This document shows, in pieces, positions 32,170 to 43,000 of a stretch of DNA of 64,000 nucleotides; positions within the stretch are counted from its first letter, which is position 1; each line of letters opens with the position of its first letter. The translations under genes and the position numbers were made by a program. Source of the DNA: LH-M37 sp032251315 (lineage in GTDB: Bacteria > Pseudomonadota > Gammaproteobacteria > SZUA-229); NCBI GenBank assembly GCA_032251315.1, contig JAVVEE010000001.1:88577-152576 (forward strand), read 5' to 3'. Under the pieces are notes generated by a model. It was not told where the DNA came from. It did not search any database and worked only from the letters and a program-made list of their open reading frames with translations.

Positions 32170-33726
32170 CTGAGCGCCCGATTACTGCAATCCACTCTCG
32201 TTGTGGGCAGCATGACACTACTTTCCCGAGTTTTCGGTTTGCTGCGCGATATCACGCTGGCAACGCTTTTTGGCGCCAGCGGCGGCACTGATGCTTTTCT
32301 GGTGGCCTTCAAAATCCCCAACTTCATGCGCCGCCTGTTTGGCGAAGGCGCTTTTTCGCAGGCCTTCGTCCCGGTATTTTCCGAATACAAGGAAAAACGC
32401 AGCCGCGAAGAGCTACAGGACCTGATCAACCATGTCGCCGGTAAACTGGGCGGCATTCTGCTACTGATCACCATTACCGGCTCACTGGCCGCACCGGCGC
32501 TGGTCTGGCTGTTCGCCCCCGGTTTCCACGACGATCCGGAACGCTTCCAGCTCACCGCCGAGATGCTGAGCATCACCTTCTCCTATCTGTTTTTTATCGC
32601 CCTCACCGCTTTCGCCGGGGGCATTCTCAACAGTTTCAGCCAGTTCTCGGTGCCGGCGTTCACCCCGGTCATCCTCAATCTGTGCATGATTGCCGCGGCA
32701 ATCTGGCTGTCACCCCGGCTCGACGAGCCGCTGATGGCGCTGGCCTGGGGCGTGGCGCTGGCCGGGCTGCTACAGCTGCTGTTTCAGCTGCCCTTTCTGA
32801 AAAAGCTGGGACTCATTCCCCGGCCCCGGTTCAAGCGCCGCCACGCCGGTGTCAGCAAGATCATCAAGCTCATGATCCCCGCGATTATCGGCTCCTCGGT
32901 GGCGCAGATTAATCTGCTGCTTGACACTGTCATTGCCTCGTTTCTGATGGCGGGCAGCGTCAGCTGGCTGTATTACTCGGACCGCCTGCTGGAGTTTCCA
33001 CTAGGCATCTTCGGCATTGCCATCGCCACGGTGATTCTGCCCGCCCTGTCCAACCAGCACGCGCGCGCCTCGGTCGATGAATTCAATCAGACCCTGAACT
33101 GGGCGACCCGACTGGTGCTGATTATCGCCATCCCCGCCTGCATCGGATTGTTCATGCTCGCCGGGCCGGTACTGGCTTCGCTGTTTCAGTACGGGGCGTT
33201 CACCGCTACGGATACCTACCTCGCCAGCCTGAGTCTGATGGCCTACATCGCCGGCCTGCCCGCTTTCATTCTCATCAAGATACTGGCACCCGGTTTTTAC
33301 GCCCGTCAGGACACCACGACGCCGGTGCGCATTGGCATTATCGCCATGATCACCAACATGGGGCTGAACCTTTTATTCGTGGTGCCGCTGGTGATGCTCG
33401 ACTACGAGGCGCCCCACGTCGGACTGGCACTGGCCACCAGCGCGGCGGCCTATCTCAATGCGTTCATGCTATATCGCGGACTGCGAAAAATTAAGGTGTT
33501 TCGGCCCGTCCCGGGGTGGACCAAATTGCTGGTACAGATAGGCATTGCCGGCACAGTGATGGCGCTGGCCATCCTGATGGTCACGCCAGCGCAGCTACAG
33601 TGGACAAACTGGGCCGCCATAGAGCGCATCAGCCATATTGCCGGTATCATTGCCCTGGCCATATTCATTTACTTTGTCATACTCATGCTGGCAGGATTAC
33701 GCCCTGCTCAGCTGAAGCGAACTTAA
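32170..33726 (+). CDS. murJ: Lipid II flippase MurJ, apparent CTG start
   Basis: MOP-superfamily flippase moving lipid II across the inner membrane for peptidoglycan synthesis. About 14 membrane spans. The usual MurJ N-terminus appears only if translation begins at CTG 32170: SARLLQSTLVVGSMTLLSR, giving 518 residues. The next start codons, GTG 32203 and ATG 32212, would cut into the first helix and lack a spaced ribosome-binding site. Other family marks are GASGGTDAFLVAFKIPNFMR and GEGAFSQAFVPVF. ribF follows after three bases. Confidence 0.92.
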   Translation: MSARLLQSTLVVGSMTLLSRVFGLLRDITLATLFGASGGTDAFLVAFKIPNFMRRLFGEGAFSQAFVPVFSEYKEKRSREELQDLINHVAGKLGGILLLITITGSLAAPALVWLFAPGFHDDPERFQLTAEMLSITFSYLFFIALTAFAGGILNSFSQFSVPAFTPVILNLCMIAAAIWLSPRLDEPLMALAWGVALAGLLQLLFQLPFLKKLGLIPRPRFKRRHAGVSKIIKLMIPAIIGSSVAQINLLLDTVIASFLMAGSVSWLYYSDRLLEFPLGIFGIAIATVILPALSNQHARASVDEFNQTLNWATRLVLIIAIPACIGLFMLAGPVLASLFQYGAFTATDTYLASLSLMAYIAGLPAFILIKILAPGFYARQDTTTPVRIGIIAMITNMGLNLLFVVPLVMLDYEAPHVGLALATSAAAYLNAFMLYRGLRKIKVFRPVPGWTKLLVQIGIAGTVMALAILMVTPAQLQWTNWAAIERISHIAGIIALAIFIYFVILMLAGLRPAQLKRT

Positions 33727-33729
33727 GCC

Positions 33730-34680
33730 ATGCATTTAATTAGAGGTCTTCACAATCTTAAGCCGTCGCATCAGGGATGCGCGCTCACCATCGGTAATTT
33801 TGATGGCATTCACCTCGGCCATCAGGCGTTGCTGCGGCGGCTGGCCGAAACCGCTGACCGCCTGCAGCTCAAAACCTGCATGATGACTTTTGATCCGCTG
33901 CCCCACGAATTTTTCTCCAGCGCAGATGACCGACCCCGCCTGATGAATACCCGCGACAAGCTCATCGCTCTGGCGAATCACAAGCCGGTGCTGTGCCCCG
34001 ATTACATGCTGCTGATGAAATTCAATCGTGAGTTAAGCTCGATGACCGCCGAAGAGTTCATCGAGAAAATCCTCATTGAGAAACTGGCCATCAGGGCACT
34101 GGTGATTGGCGATGACTTCCAGTTTGGACGTGACCGCAGGGGCAATCTGGAGCTGCTGCAGGAATATGGCCGCAAACACGGCTTTGAAGTGACCTCCCTG
34201 TCCACCCACCATATTGGTGATACCCGTGTCAGCAGTACGCGCATTCGTGCTGCCCTGAGCGAGGGCCGGCTCGACGCTGTCAAGACCATGCTGGGGCGAC
34301 CCTATCAGATCTGCGGCCGGGTGGCTCACGGCGACAAGCGCGGACGCACCATCGGTTTTCCCACCGCCAATATTCACCTGCATCGGCCCAGCACCCCTCT
34401 ACAAGGGGTATATTCTGTTACCATGCACTCCAGTACATTAGGCACGGTAAAGGGCATCGCCAATTTGGGGCGGCGACCCACCGTCAACGGCGAACGCGTG
34501 CAGCTTGAAGTCCATCTCTTCGATTTCAATCAGGACATCTACGGACACAATGTCTGCATTGCTTTTCACCACAAAATACGCGACGAGCAGAAGTTTGAAT
34601 CTTTTGATGCCCTCAAAAACCAGATTCAGTTCGACTGCCTGAAGGCCCGTGAATTGCACGGCCTGACTAACCATTCATAA
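33730..34680 (+). CDS. ribF: Bifunctional riboflavin kinase/FAD synthetase
   Basis: Makes FMN and FAD from riboflavin. The 316-residue product has the N-terminal adenylyltransferase domain (TIGNFDGIHLGHQALL, VIGDDFQFGRDRRGN, VSSTRIRAALSEG) and the C-terminal kinase domain from about residue 185 (GDKRGRTIGFPTANI, GIANLGRRPTV). Typical murJ-ribF-ileS order. Confidence 0.96.
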   Translation: MHLIRGLHNLKPSHQGCALTIGNFDGIHLGHQALLRRLAETADRLQLKTCMMTFDPLPHEFFSSADDRPRLMNTRDKLIALANHKPVLCPDYMLLMKFNRELSSMTAEEFIEKILIEKLAIRALVIGDDFQFGRDRRGNLELLQEYGRKHGFEVTSLSTHHIGDTRVSSTRIRAALSEGRLDAVKTMLGRPYQICGRVAHGDKRGRTIGFPTANIHLHRPSTPLQGVYSVTMHSSTLGTVKGIANLGRRPTVNGERVQLEVHLFDFNQDIYGHNVCIAFHHKIRDEQKFESFDALKNQIQFDCLKARELHGLTNHS

Positions 34681-34702
34681 TAATTCTTAATAACAAAGCG
34701 AC

Positions 34703-37537
34703 ATGACCACAGACTATAAGCCCACACTGAATTTACCGCATACCGATTTTCCGATGCGAGGCAACCTCGCCAACCGTGAACCGGTCATCCTGAAAGACTG
34801 GGACAAACAGGGCCTGTACCAGCAGATTCGCGCGGCCGGCAAAGGCCGGCCCACATTCGTGCTGCACGATGGCCCACCCTACGCCAACGGCGACATTCAC
34901 ATTGGTCATGCGGTCAACAAAATCCTCAAGGACATCATCATCAAAAGCAAAACCATGGATGGTTTTGATGCGCGCTACGTTCCCGGCTGGGACTGCCACG
35001 GCCTGCCCATTGAGCTGATGGTGGAGAAAAAAATCGGTAAGGCCGGGATCAAGGTGGATGCCAAAACCTTCCGTCAGAAATGCCGTGAATATGCCGCCAG
35101 ACAGGTGGATGGTCAGCGCAAGGATTTTATCCGCCTCGGCATACTGGGTGACTGGGACAAACCCTATCTCACTATGGACTATAAATTCGAAGCCGACATC
35201 GTGCGCTCACTCGGCAAGGTGATCGAGAAGGGGCATCTGCACAAGGGCAGCAAGCCGGTACACTGGTGCCTGGATTGCGGCTCGGCACTGGCTGAAGCGG
35301 AGGTGGAGTATCAGGACAAGGAATCACCCGCGATTGACGTGATGTTTGTGGCGGTGGATGAGCCGGCTTTTCTCGCCGCCTGCGACAGCACCGGCAAGGG
35401 CGAAGGCCCGTTGGCGGCCGTCATCTGGACGACCACCCCGTGGACCCTGCCGGCCAATCAGGCGGTCTGCCTGCACCCTGACTTCAACTACCAGTTAATT
35501 CAGGTGACCACCGCGCAGGGGCCGGTGCGGCTACTGCTGGAAGAGACGCTGGCGCCCGGCGCCTTGCAGCGTTACGGTTTCGACAGCTACACCGTGCTGG
35601 GATCCTGCCCGGGTCAGAAGCTGGAAAACCTGTTACTGCAGCATCCTTTCTACGACAAACAGGTGCCGGTGATTCTGGGCGAGCACGTCACCACCGAGAC
35701 CGGTACCGGCGCGGTGCATACCGCCCCCGGCCACGGTCAGGACGACTACATTGTCGGCAACCGTTATGGTCTGGAAGTATACAACCCGGTTGGCGGCAAC
35801 GGCGTCTTTCTGCCCGATACCGAACTGCTGGCCGGTGTTCACGTGCACAAGGCCAACGACATCATTCTTGAGATACTGGAACAGAATGGCACCCTGCTCA
35901 AACATGAAAAACTGAAACACAGTTACCCCTGTTGCTGGCGTCACAAAACACCCATCATCTTTCGTGCCACACCGCAGTGGTTTATCAGCATGGAACAAAA
36001 CGGCCTGCGCGAACGCGCGCTGGAAGAGGTTCGCAAAACCCGCTGGATTCCCGACTGGGGGCAGGCGCGTATCGAATCCATGATCAACAACCGTCCCGAC
36101 TGGTGCATCTCCAGACAGCGTACCTGGGGCGTGCCCATCACCCTGTTTGTGCACAAGGAGAGCGGTGAGCTGCATCCTGATACCGCTGCGCTCATGGAGC
36201 GCATTGCGCAGCTCATCGAGCAGCAGGGTATTGATGCCTGGTTCGACCTCGACGCCGCTGAGCTCATCGGCAATGATGCCGAATATTACGAAAAAACCAC
36301 GGACACCCTCGACGTCTGGTTTGATTCCGGCGTGACCCACGCCTGTGTGCTGGGCCAGCGCGACAGCCTGCCCTTCCCCGCAGACCTGTATCTGGAAGGC
36401 TCGGATCAGCACCGCGGCTGGTTCCAGTCATCGCTGTTGACTTCGACCGCCATCAACGGCGTGGCCCCGTATAAAAGCGTGCTAACCCACGGCTTCACGG
36501 TAGACGCCAAAGGCCACAAGATGTCCAAGTCACTGGGCAATGTGGTGGCGCCGCAGAAAATTGTCGGCACCCTGGGTGCCGACATACTCCGTCTGTGGGT
36601 GGCCGGCAGTGACTATAGCGCCGAGATGACCGTCTCCGATGAAATTCTCAATCGCTCCGCCGACACCTACCGGCGCATTCGCAACACCGCCCGCTTTCTG
36701 CTCTCCAACCTCAATGGCTTTGAACCTTCACAGCACATTCTCGCGGCTGAAAAGATGTTGCCGCTGGATCGCTGGGCGGTGGCCAGAGCCAGGCTGCTGC
36801 AAGACGAGATCCTCGCCGCCTACAGCAGCTACAACTTTCACCTGATCTACCAAAAGCTGCACAACTTCTGCTCGGTGGATCTGGGCGGTTTTTATCTGGA
36901 TGTAATCAAGGATCGACAGTACACCACCCAGGCCGACAGCATCGCCCGGCGCTCGGCGCAGACCGCGCTTTATCACATTATCGAAGCCATGAACCGCTGG
37001 CTCGCCCCCATCCTCAGCTTTACCGCTGAAGACATCTGGAAACAAATTCCCGGGGAGCGCACCGGCTCAATTCTGCTCGAAGGCTGGTATCAGGAGCTGT
37101 TGCCGCTGCCTGCCGACGAGGCCATGAACATGGATTTCTGGCAGAACATCCTGGAGACCCGCTCTGCCGTGGGCAAGCAACTGGAAAGCCTGCGCAATGA
37201 AAACAAAATCGGCTCGTCACTCGATGCCGAAGTGGTCCTTTATTGTGAAGGTGGACTGTATAACCAGCTCAACCAGCTCGAAGATGAACTGCGTTTTGTG
37301 CTGATCACCTCTGCCGCCCGGGTCGAGACGCTGGCCAGCGCCACGGATGACTGCGTGGCAGCGACACTCGCCAACGGTGACATAATTAAAATTTCGGCGC
37401 AGCCCTCACCGCATCCCAAATGCGTGCGCTGCTGGCATCACCGCGAAGATGTTGGCCGGCACACAGAGCATCCCGAGCTATGCGGTCGCTGCGTCGAAAA
37501 TGTGGCGGGTGACGGCGAACACCGTCGCTTTGCCTAG
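34703..37537 (+). CDS. ileS: Isoleucyl-tRNA synthetase
   Basis: Class Ia synthetase of 944 residues. HIGH motif in PPYANGDIHIGHAVN, editing CP1 domain with WTTTPWTLPANQAV, KMSKS motif in GHKMSKSLGNVV, anticodon-binding domain and a C-terminal zinc finger CVRCWHHREDVG with LCGRCV. The gene is complete; its stop codon lies two bases before the assembly gap. Confidence 0.97.
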   Translation: MTTDYKPTLNLPHTDFPMRGNLANREPVILKDWDKQGLYQQIRAAGKGRPTFVLHDGPPYANGDIHIGHAVNKILKDIIIKSKTMDGFDARYVPGWDCHGLPIELMVEKKIGKAGIKVDAKTFRQKCREYAARQVDGQRKDFIRLGILGDWDKPYLTMDYKFEADIVRSLGKVIEKGHLHKGSKPVHWCLDCGSALAEAEVEYQDKESPAIDVMFVAVDEPAFLAACDSTGKGEGPLAAVIWTTTPWTLPANQAVCLHPDFNYQLIQVTTAQGPVRLLLEETLAPGALQRYGFDSYTVLGSCPGQKLENLLLQHPFYDKQVPVILGEHVTTETGTGAVHTAPGHGQDDYIVGNRYGLEVYNPVGGNGVFLPDTELLAGVHVHKANDIILEILEQNGTLLKHEKLKHSYPCCWRHKTPIIFRATPQWFISMEQNGLRERALEEVRKTRWIPDWGQARIESMINNRPDWCISRQRTWGVPITLFVHKESGELHPDTAALMERIAQLIEQQGIDAWFDLDAAELIGNDAEYYEKTTDTLDVWFDSGVTHACVLGQRDSLPFPADLYLEGSDQHRGWFQSSLLTSTAINGVAPYKSVLTHGFTVDAKGHKMSKSLGNVVAPQKIVGTLGADILRLWVAGSDYSAEMTVSDEILNRSADTYRRIRNTARFLLSNLNGFEPSQHILAAEKMLPLDRWAVARARLLQDEILAAYSSYNFHLIYQKLHNFCSVDLGGFYLDVIKDRQYTTQADSIARRSAQTALYHIIEAMNRWLAPILSFTAEDIWKQIPGERTGSILLEGWYQELLPLPADEAMNMDFWQNILETRSAVGKQLESLRNENKIGSSLDAEVVLYCEGGLYNQLNQLEDELRFVLITSAARVETLASATDDCVAATLANGDIIKISAQPSPHPKCVRCWHHREDVGRHTEHPELCGRCVENVAGDGEHRRFA

Positions 37538-37539
37538 GA

Positions 37540-37638
37540 NNNNNNNNNNNNNNNNNNNNNNNNNNNNNNNNNNNNNNNNNNNNNNNNNNNNNNNNNNNNN
37601 NNNNNNNNNNNNNNNNNNNNNNNNNNNNNNNNNNNNNN
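37540..37638. other. Assembly gap of 99 Ns
   Basis: Unknown bases between ileS and lspA. In relatives these genes are adjacent or overlap, so the true distance may be much shorter than the gap. Confidence 0.95.
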
Positions 37639-37649
37639 AGGCGCTGGTC

Positions 37650-38168
37650 ATGAACTGGCTCTGGTTAAGTGTCGTCATTCTCGCGGCCGATCAGCTCAGC
37701 AAGCAGCTGGCCGAACAGTTACTGAGCGCGCATCAGGCAGTCCCCGTCATCGCCAACCTGAACTGGACACTGATGTATAACGAAGGCGCAGCCTTTAGTT
37801 TTCTCAGCGATGCCGGCGGCTGGCAGCGCTGGTTTTTTATTGCGCTTTCATCCGCTATCAGTGTGTTTATTTTTTTCTGGCTGAAGCAAACCAGTCGAGA
37901 AAAAAAACTGCTTGGCGTAAGCCTGGCGTTAATTCTCGGCGGCGCTATCGGCAACCTGGTTGATCGGATATTATTCGGTCACGTCATCGATTTCATTCAA
38001 TACTACTATCAGGCTAATTCCTGCCTGCCCGGTTTTTCGCAATGGCAACTGGCTACCGGCTCAACCTGTTTCTGGCCTGCCTTTAACATTGCTGACGCCG
38101 CCATTATGCTGGGCGCGGCTCTGCTGCTGATCGACATGGTCAAAGAACATTTTGAGGAGAAAAAATAA
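37650..38168 (+). CDS. lspA: Lipoprotein signal peptidase
   Basis: Aspartic protease cleaving prolipoprotein signal peptides. The 172-residue product has four membrane spans, AADQLSK near the N-terminus, NEGAAFSFLSDAGGWQRWFF, and the catalytic aspartates in GNLVDRILFGHVIDFI and FNIADAAI. ATG at 37650 has AGG eight bases ahead and gives the usual N-terminus; only a start inside the gap could be longer. Its stop overlaps the fkpB ATG. Confidence 0.94.
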   Translation: MNWLWLSVVILAADQLSKQLAEQLLSAHQAVPVIANLNWTLMYNEGAAFSFLSDAGGWQRWFFIALSSAISVFIFFWLKQTSREKKLLGVSLALILGGAIGNLVDRILFGHVIDFIQYYYQANSCLPGFSQWQLATGSTCFWPAFNIADAAIMLGAALLLIDMVKEHFEEKK

Positions 38169-38626
38169 TGGCCGAGAAAATCACTCAAACCAGCCTGGTT
38201 CTGATGCACTACAGCCTGGCGCTGACTGATGGCACCCTTATCGAAAGCAGTTTTGATGGCGAGCCGCTGGAAGTTAATATGCTGCACTCTTCCCTGCCGG
38301 AGGCCATGCAGCTGGCGTTAATCGGACTCAAGGCCGGTGACAGCCAGACGCTTACGCTGACCCCTGAACAGTGTTTTGGCCTGCGCGATGAAGATAACAT
38401 TCACGACATGCCGCTGTCCGACTTCAGCGATGACTTAAAACCGGAAGTCGGTCTGACCTTTAATTTCGGCGGCCCCGACGGCAGCGATATACCCGGCACC
38501 ATTAGAGCCATTAAAAGCGACGCCGTTGAAGTCGATTTTAACCATCCGCTGGCGGGTCTGGAACTGGTCTTTAGCGTCAAGATTCTGGAAGTGAATAATG
38601 CCCACGCCTTTGTGCCCAACGAATAA
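38168..38626 (+). CDS. fkpB: FKBP-type peptidyl-prolyl isomerase FkpB (SlpA-like)
   Basis: Cytoplasmic prolyl isomerase and chaperone of the SlyD/SlpA branch, 152 residues. It has the FKBP half VLMHYSLALTDGTLIESSFD, the insert-in-flap domain, and GLKAGDSQTLTLTPEQCFG and VDFNHPLAGLELVFSVKI. It lacks the His-rich tail of SlyD, which supports the FkpB assignment, as does its place between lspA and ispH. Confidence 0.93.
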   Translation: MAEKITQTSLVLMHYSLALTDGTLIESSFDGEPLEVNMLHSSLPEAMQLALIGLKAGDSQTLTLTPEQCFGLRDEDNIHDMPLSDFSDDLKPEVGLTFNFGGPDGSDIPGTIRAIKSDAVEVDFNHPLAGLELVFSVKILEVNNAHAFVPNE

Positions 38627-38635
38627 ACAGTGACC

Positions 38636-39571
38636 ATGGATATCTATCTCGCCAATCCCCGCGGCTTCTGCGCCGGCGTCGATCGCGCCATTGAAATCGT
38701 CGAACGCACGCTGGATATTTTCGGCTCGCCGGTTTATGTCCGCCACGAGGTGGTTCACAATCGCTATGTGGTGAAAAACCTGGCGCAAAAGGGCGCGGTC
38801 TTCGTTGAAGAATTGAGTGAAGTGCCCGACGATTCCACAGTCATCTTCAGCGCCCACGGCGTCTCGCAGGCGGTTCGCGCCGAAGCCAGCCAACGCAAAC
38901 TGCGCGTCTTTGACGCCACCTGCCCGCTGGTAACCAAGGTTCATCTCGAAGTTGCGCGTCACGCCAAAGCCGGCGACGATGTGATTTTGATCGGGCATGC
39001 CGGGCACCCCGAAGTTGAAGGCACTTTAGGCCAATATGACTCAAGCTCCGACAGCCGCATACATCTGATCGAAACCATTGCCGATGTCGACAGACTGGAA
39101 ATAAGCAACCGTGATCGACTCGCCTATGTTTCGCAAACCACCCTGTCGGTGGACGACACACGCCAGATTATCGAGGCTCTGACCCACCGTTTCCCCGATA
39201 TTCAGGGGCCACCGCGTAAAGACGATATCTGTTATGCGACGCAGAGTCGGCAGGATGCGGTCAGGGAGCTGTCAAGTCGGGTCGATGTGTTTTTGGTGAT
39301 CGGCTCAACCAATAGCTCGAATTCAAACCGGCTGAGGGAACTGGCCGAAAATCAGGGCGTACCAGCCTATCTCATTGATGACGCGGATGACATTGAGTTC
39401 AGCTGGTTTGCTTCGGCTGGAGCAATCGGTGTCACTGCGGGCGCTTCAGCACCGGAGGTGCTGGTGGAAGAGGTCATGCAGAAGCTGAAGGAGCAGTTTC
39501 AGGCCACCATTCATAATGACACCGGGGTCACGGAATCGGTTCGGTTCCAGCTACCCCGGGAATTGCGCTAG
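38636..39571 (+). CDS. ispH: 4-hydroxy-3-methylbut-2-enyl diphosphate reductase
   Basis: Last step of the MEP isoprenoid pathway, a 4Fe-4S enzyme of 311 residues. Cluster cysteines are in PRGFCAGVDRA, DATCPLVTK and DDICYATQSRQDAV; SNSNRLRELAE and FSWFASAGAIGVTAGASAPE complete the signature. I use ATG 38636; a GTG two codons earlier is possible. Convergent with pilE. Confidence 0.96.
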   Translation: MDIYLANPRGFCAGVDRAIEIVERTLDIFGSPVYVRHEVVHNRYVVKNLAQKGAVFVEELSEVPDDSTVIFSAHGVSQAVRAEASQRKLRVFDATCPLVTKVHLEVARHAKAGDDVILIGHAGHPEVEGTLGQYDSSSDSRIHLIETIADVDRLEISNRDRLAYVSQTTLSVDDTRQIIEALTHRFPDIQGPPRKDDICYATQSRQDAVRELSSRVDVFLVIGSTNSSNSNRLRELAENQGVPAYLIDDADDIEFSWFASAGAIGVTAGASAPEVLVEEVMQKLKEQFQATIHNDTGVTESVRFQLPRELR

Positions 39572-39648
39572 ATTGATTACACAAAAGTACTTCACCTAAA
39601 ATACTTCAGAAATCCGCGTTAAATAAATCCTGTCAGTCGTCTCTCGGA

Positions 39649-40044
39649 TTACCAGCAATCACCGGGCGTTTTCACGCCCGTCGAGCTCAGCGTCAATACA
39701 TCACAGCCCGCATCATTCGCTTGTGACTTGCCGGCCACAGCGGTCGCCGTCAGCAGAAAACCGCTCACCGGATCAGCCGAAGTAATGGTGAAGTTATAAT
39801 AGCCCTCTTGCGAAACGCTGCTGGTATTTAAGCCGGTTGAGGCAAAGGAAGTAGTATAGGTATTATTTTGCAGATAATAGCGCTCCTGCTTGTCCGCGAG
39901 TTTCGCCAGTCCTACCTTGGCGTCTGCACGGGCGGATTTTTTCATGTAGCTGGTGTAGCTGGGATAGGCGATGGCGCTCATTATTCCGATAATCGCCACG
40001 ACAATCATCAGCTCTATCAGCGTGAATCCAGTATGTTTTTTCAT
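39649..40044 (-). CDS. pilE: Type IV pilin-like protein PilE
   Basis: Minor (or pilin-like) type IV pilus subunit, 131-residue precursor. Leader MKKHTG is cut before FTLIELMIVVAIIGIMSAIA. The disulfide-bonded C-terminal region has Cys in DAGCDVLTL and ends GDCW. The ATG at 40044 gives the six-residue leader normal for this class; the longer frame upstream would run into pilY1. Last gene of the minor pilin operon, overlapping no neighbour except by proximity to the pilY1 stop at 40061. Confidence 0.9.
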   Translation of the reverse strand: MKKHTGFTLIELMIVVAIIGIMSAIAYPSYTSYMKKSARADAKVGLAKLADKQERYYLQNNTYTTSFASTGLNTSSVSQEGYYNFTITSADPVSGFLLTATAVAGKSQANDAGCDVLTLSSTGVKTPGDCW

Positions 40045-40060
40045 TGTGTTAAGCCCTGTA

Positions 40061-43000
40061 TTATTCTTCAACTTCATACCAGTACATCTTCTGGGTAGTG
40101 CCTACTTCCCCTGCCTTGCTGCATTCTGTACCAACACACAAGGTAGGGATGCCATCTTTGGTGATAATAACGCGCGGTGTCGGCGGAATGCCGCCTCGAG
40201 CCAGCAGTATTCTACGATCTTCACGGGTAGCACTGCCATCATCCTTATAAACACGGGTGGGCGTGCCGTCTACCACATTAACAAAATAGATGGCACCGGT
40301 GCCGTCGTTGGCCTTGCAGGAGCTGCTGGTCAGCCCGGCTGAGGCCGGTATAAAGGTGGTGAAAACTGCCACCCCGTCCAGGATCAGCGGCTCGGAGAGG
40401 GCTTTTTCTCCCACGTAAGTCCCGTCCATCTCATTGAAAGTAATGTACCAACCCTGGGCCCCACTCAAGGAGAGCTTCGCTGCATCAACCTCAAGCTGAG
40501 TACCTTCGCCAATGGCGTTATCGGTAGTATCGAACAGATCCGCCTCGGTCAGGGTTGTATAGGTGGCGGGAACATCATAGACATTATGGTCCCGAATCAT
40601 GTAGGCACGGTCATAGGTATCAGTCTGTAGTGGGTGCGCCCGGTAACCGGAAGCGGCCACAATTGAGATATAAGGTGCCTTGCCTTCCTCAAGTATTAAT
40701 GCCGCATCCGGCGAATTATAGAAACGGCGATTATGGTTGACGCTGCCATCTATCGCCAAGTCAGCGATACGACCGCCCGTGGCAGAGATCACAGACGAAG
40801 TGCTGGCAGTGTTGTTAATATCAATGCGCCAGAGCTGCCCGCCCATGTCACCGGCATAGAGGCGTTCGGTATAACCATCCCCGTCGACATCGATAGGCGT
40901 AATGCGCGCCGGAATGCTGTACAGCATGTTAGTCAGCTGCAGGTCGGCACCACCATCAGGGCCCGCCCGCCATAACAGCTTGCCCGACTTGGCATCAACA
41001 ATGAAAATACCACGCCCCACGCTGTCAGTGCCCCGTGTTAGCAGCACGTCCTGGCCGGTATCATAGCCGGCACCAAAAATGAGCACAGTTCTTTCAACAT
41101 CACCCATCTTGATGTTTTCTACATTGGGCGCGGACCAGGTCTGCCCCATCTCGGCGTAATCGCCAGTGCCACCTTCCAGGACCCAGCGCAGTTTGGGATT
41201 ATTTCTGTCAGTCACATCCATGGAATACAAAAAACGGCCACCGCGGCGCATACCGAAGTAGAGATAAACATGCTCATCCGCACCGGAAATCGTGCCGTTA
41301 CGATCGGCGTCGTTGATCCATGAGACCACGTTACCATCCAGGCCATAAGCTTTGCCGTTGACGCCGGTATCGTCAAAAATATTCTGCAACTTTGGCAGCA
41401 TCTCCTGCGGAACGAAGGTAAAGTTCTCTACCCCGGTTACAGTATCAAAGGCGTGCAGATAGCCATCATTGGTGGCCACATAAGCCACCAGATCAGGAAC
41501 TCCGCCTGCGGTCATGCCGTATTGCACCAGAGCAGGTTCGGCGTGCAGGGGGTCGCCCATTTCACGGCGCACCTCGCTAGCGACTAGATCACCATCCGCA
41601 TCTTTAATATCTTCACCATAGGACCAGCGCAGCAAAGCCTCGCGATAAGTGACCTCGCCTTCACCATCAATTAAAACCGGTGGATTCGCCGCTACGCCAC
41701 CGAGCATCGCATCTGTAATGCCGGTATTTGTATCATTCAAACCATTTGCAGTAGATGTTAAATCGCCATCACTCGGCGTGAGTACTCCGGCAGTACCCGA
41801 ATAGGTACCGGCATAAGTATAAGTCTTGCGGGGCAGGACAATTCTACTCGCTGCGCCTCCTTTCGCAGTCTCAGCGCCATCCGGCGAATCTGCCGCCTCG
41901 GTCCAGTAACTCACCGAAGACTCTTTAAAGAAACCGGTGGCGGTATCTATCGCAGGCACACTGTTCTTGTCTGCAACAACCGGAAGGCCGGCATTGAACT
42001 CCAGCTTGAATTTTTTCAGATTGCCTTCCCAGTGCTCACCATCGGCCGGTTTGAACAGGGTGAAATACAGGTCTTCCAGGTTGGTGGCGCGGTTGAAGGC
42101 ATTCACCGATACCGCCGGTGATGAGAAGGTGCTATTTTGCGCCAGTATACCAGCGATAATATCATTGAAGGCTGCGATCAGATCGGCCTCACTCTGTGCA
42201 AGGTAATATTCCCCCTTCTCGCTGGAATCTGCAGTCGCCTGCAATAATGCTTTCGCATTATCAGGAATGTCTCCGAAACCGATGGTATGGGTAATAATAT
42301 TCTGGAATCCATCGTGAGCAACTATATCGGCCCGGGTCGCGACGTCATCGGTAAAAGCCCAGGATGCAAGCTTGGGCATACAGTTGTTGTCAATATCATT
42401 CAAGATATCGCCATCATCTACCGCATTACACGAGTAGCTGGCGTTAAAACCGGGTAAATTCGCCTGTCTGGTTGCGCTCAGCACATCGTTGGTCGGTGAG
42501 CCGTCACTCAGCACCACGATGTAATTTAGATCACACTGGGATGTGATTGGCGTTTCATATGCCGTGGGATTACCGCTTTCGGTCGTACCCGTCTGGTTGC
42601 TGGGGCTTGCAAGTTTGCCATAATCAACATCCTTGCCGCCGAAATACAGCATCGCCTCGTAGTAAGTTTCTGATAGTGGCGTATAACCCTGAGCATCAAC
42701 CTTGTTCTGCAATCGTGTGAAAAAGTCATTACGATCCGCGCCGACATCAAGAATCGGGTACAACACGGCACCCCCCTCACTATTGGCACCATCGAAACGC
42801 ATCAAACCAATATCCACCCGCGTGTTACCCCTGACCATGACTTCAACAGCGTGCTTAACCTGCTCGATAAAAGACACATCACCCATTGATACCGCACCAC
42901 CAGAATCAGCCCCGGGGTCCGCAACGTAATTCATGTAATTGCCGCTGAAAAGCTGGACATTATTCGCGCTGTTGTACCAGATTGGGTGCGGGTTGGCTGG

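Noticed and set aside
35633..36412. 259-residue frame antisense to ileS
   Set aside because: Shadow of ileS, no independent signals.
37449..38168. Open frame running through the N gap into lspA
   Set aside because: It passes through undetermined bases and its first part is an out-of-frame shadow of ileS. The real lspA starts at 37650.
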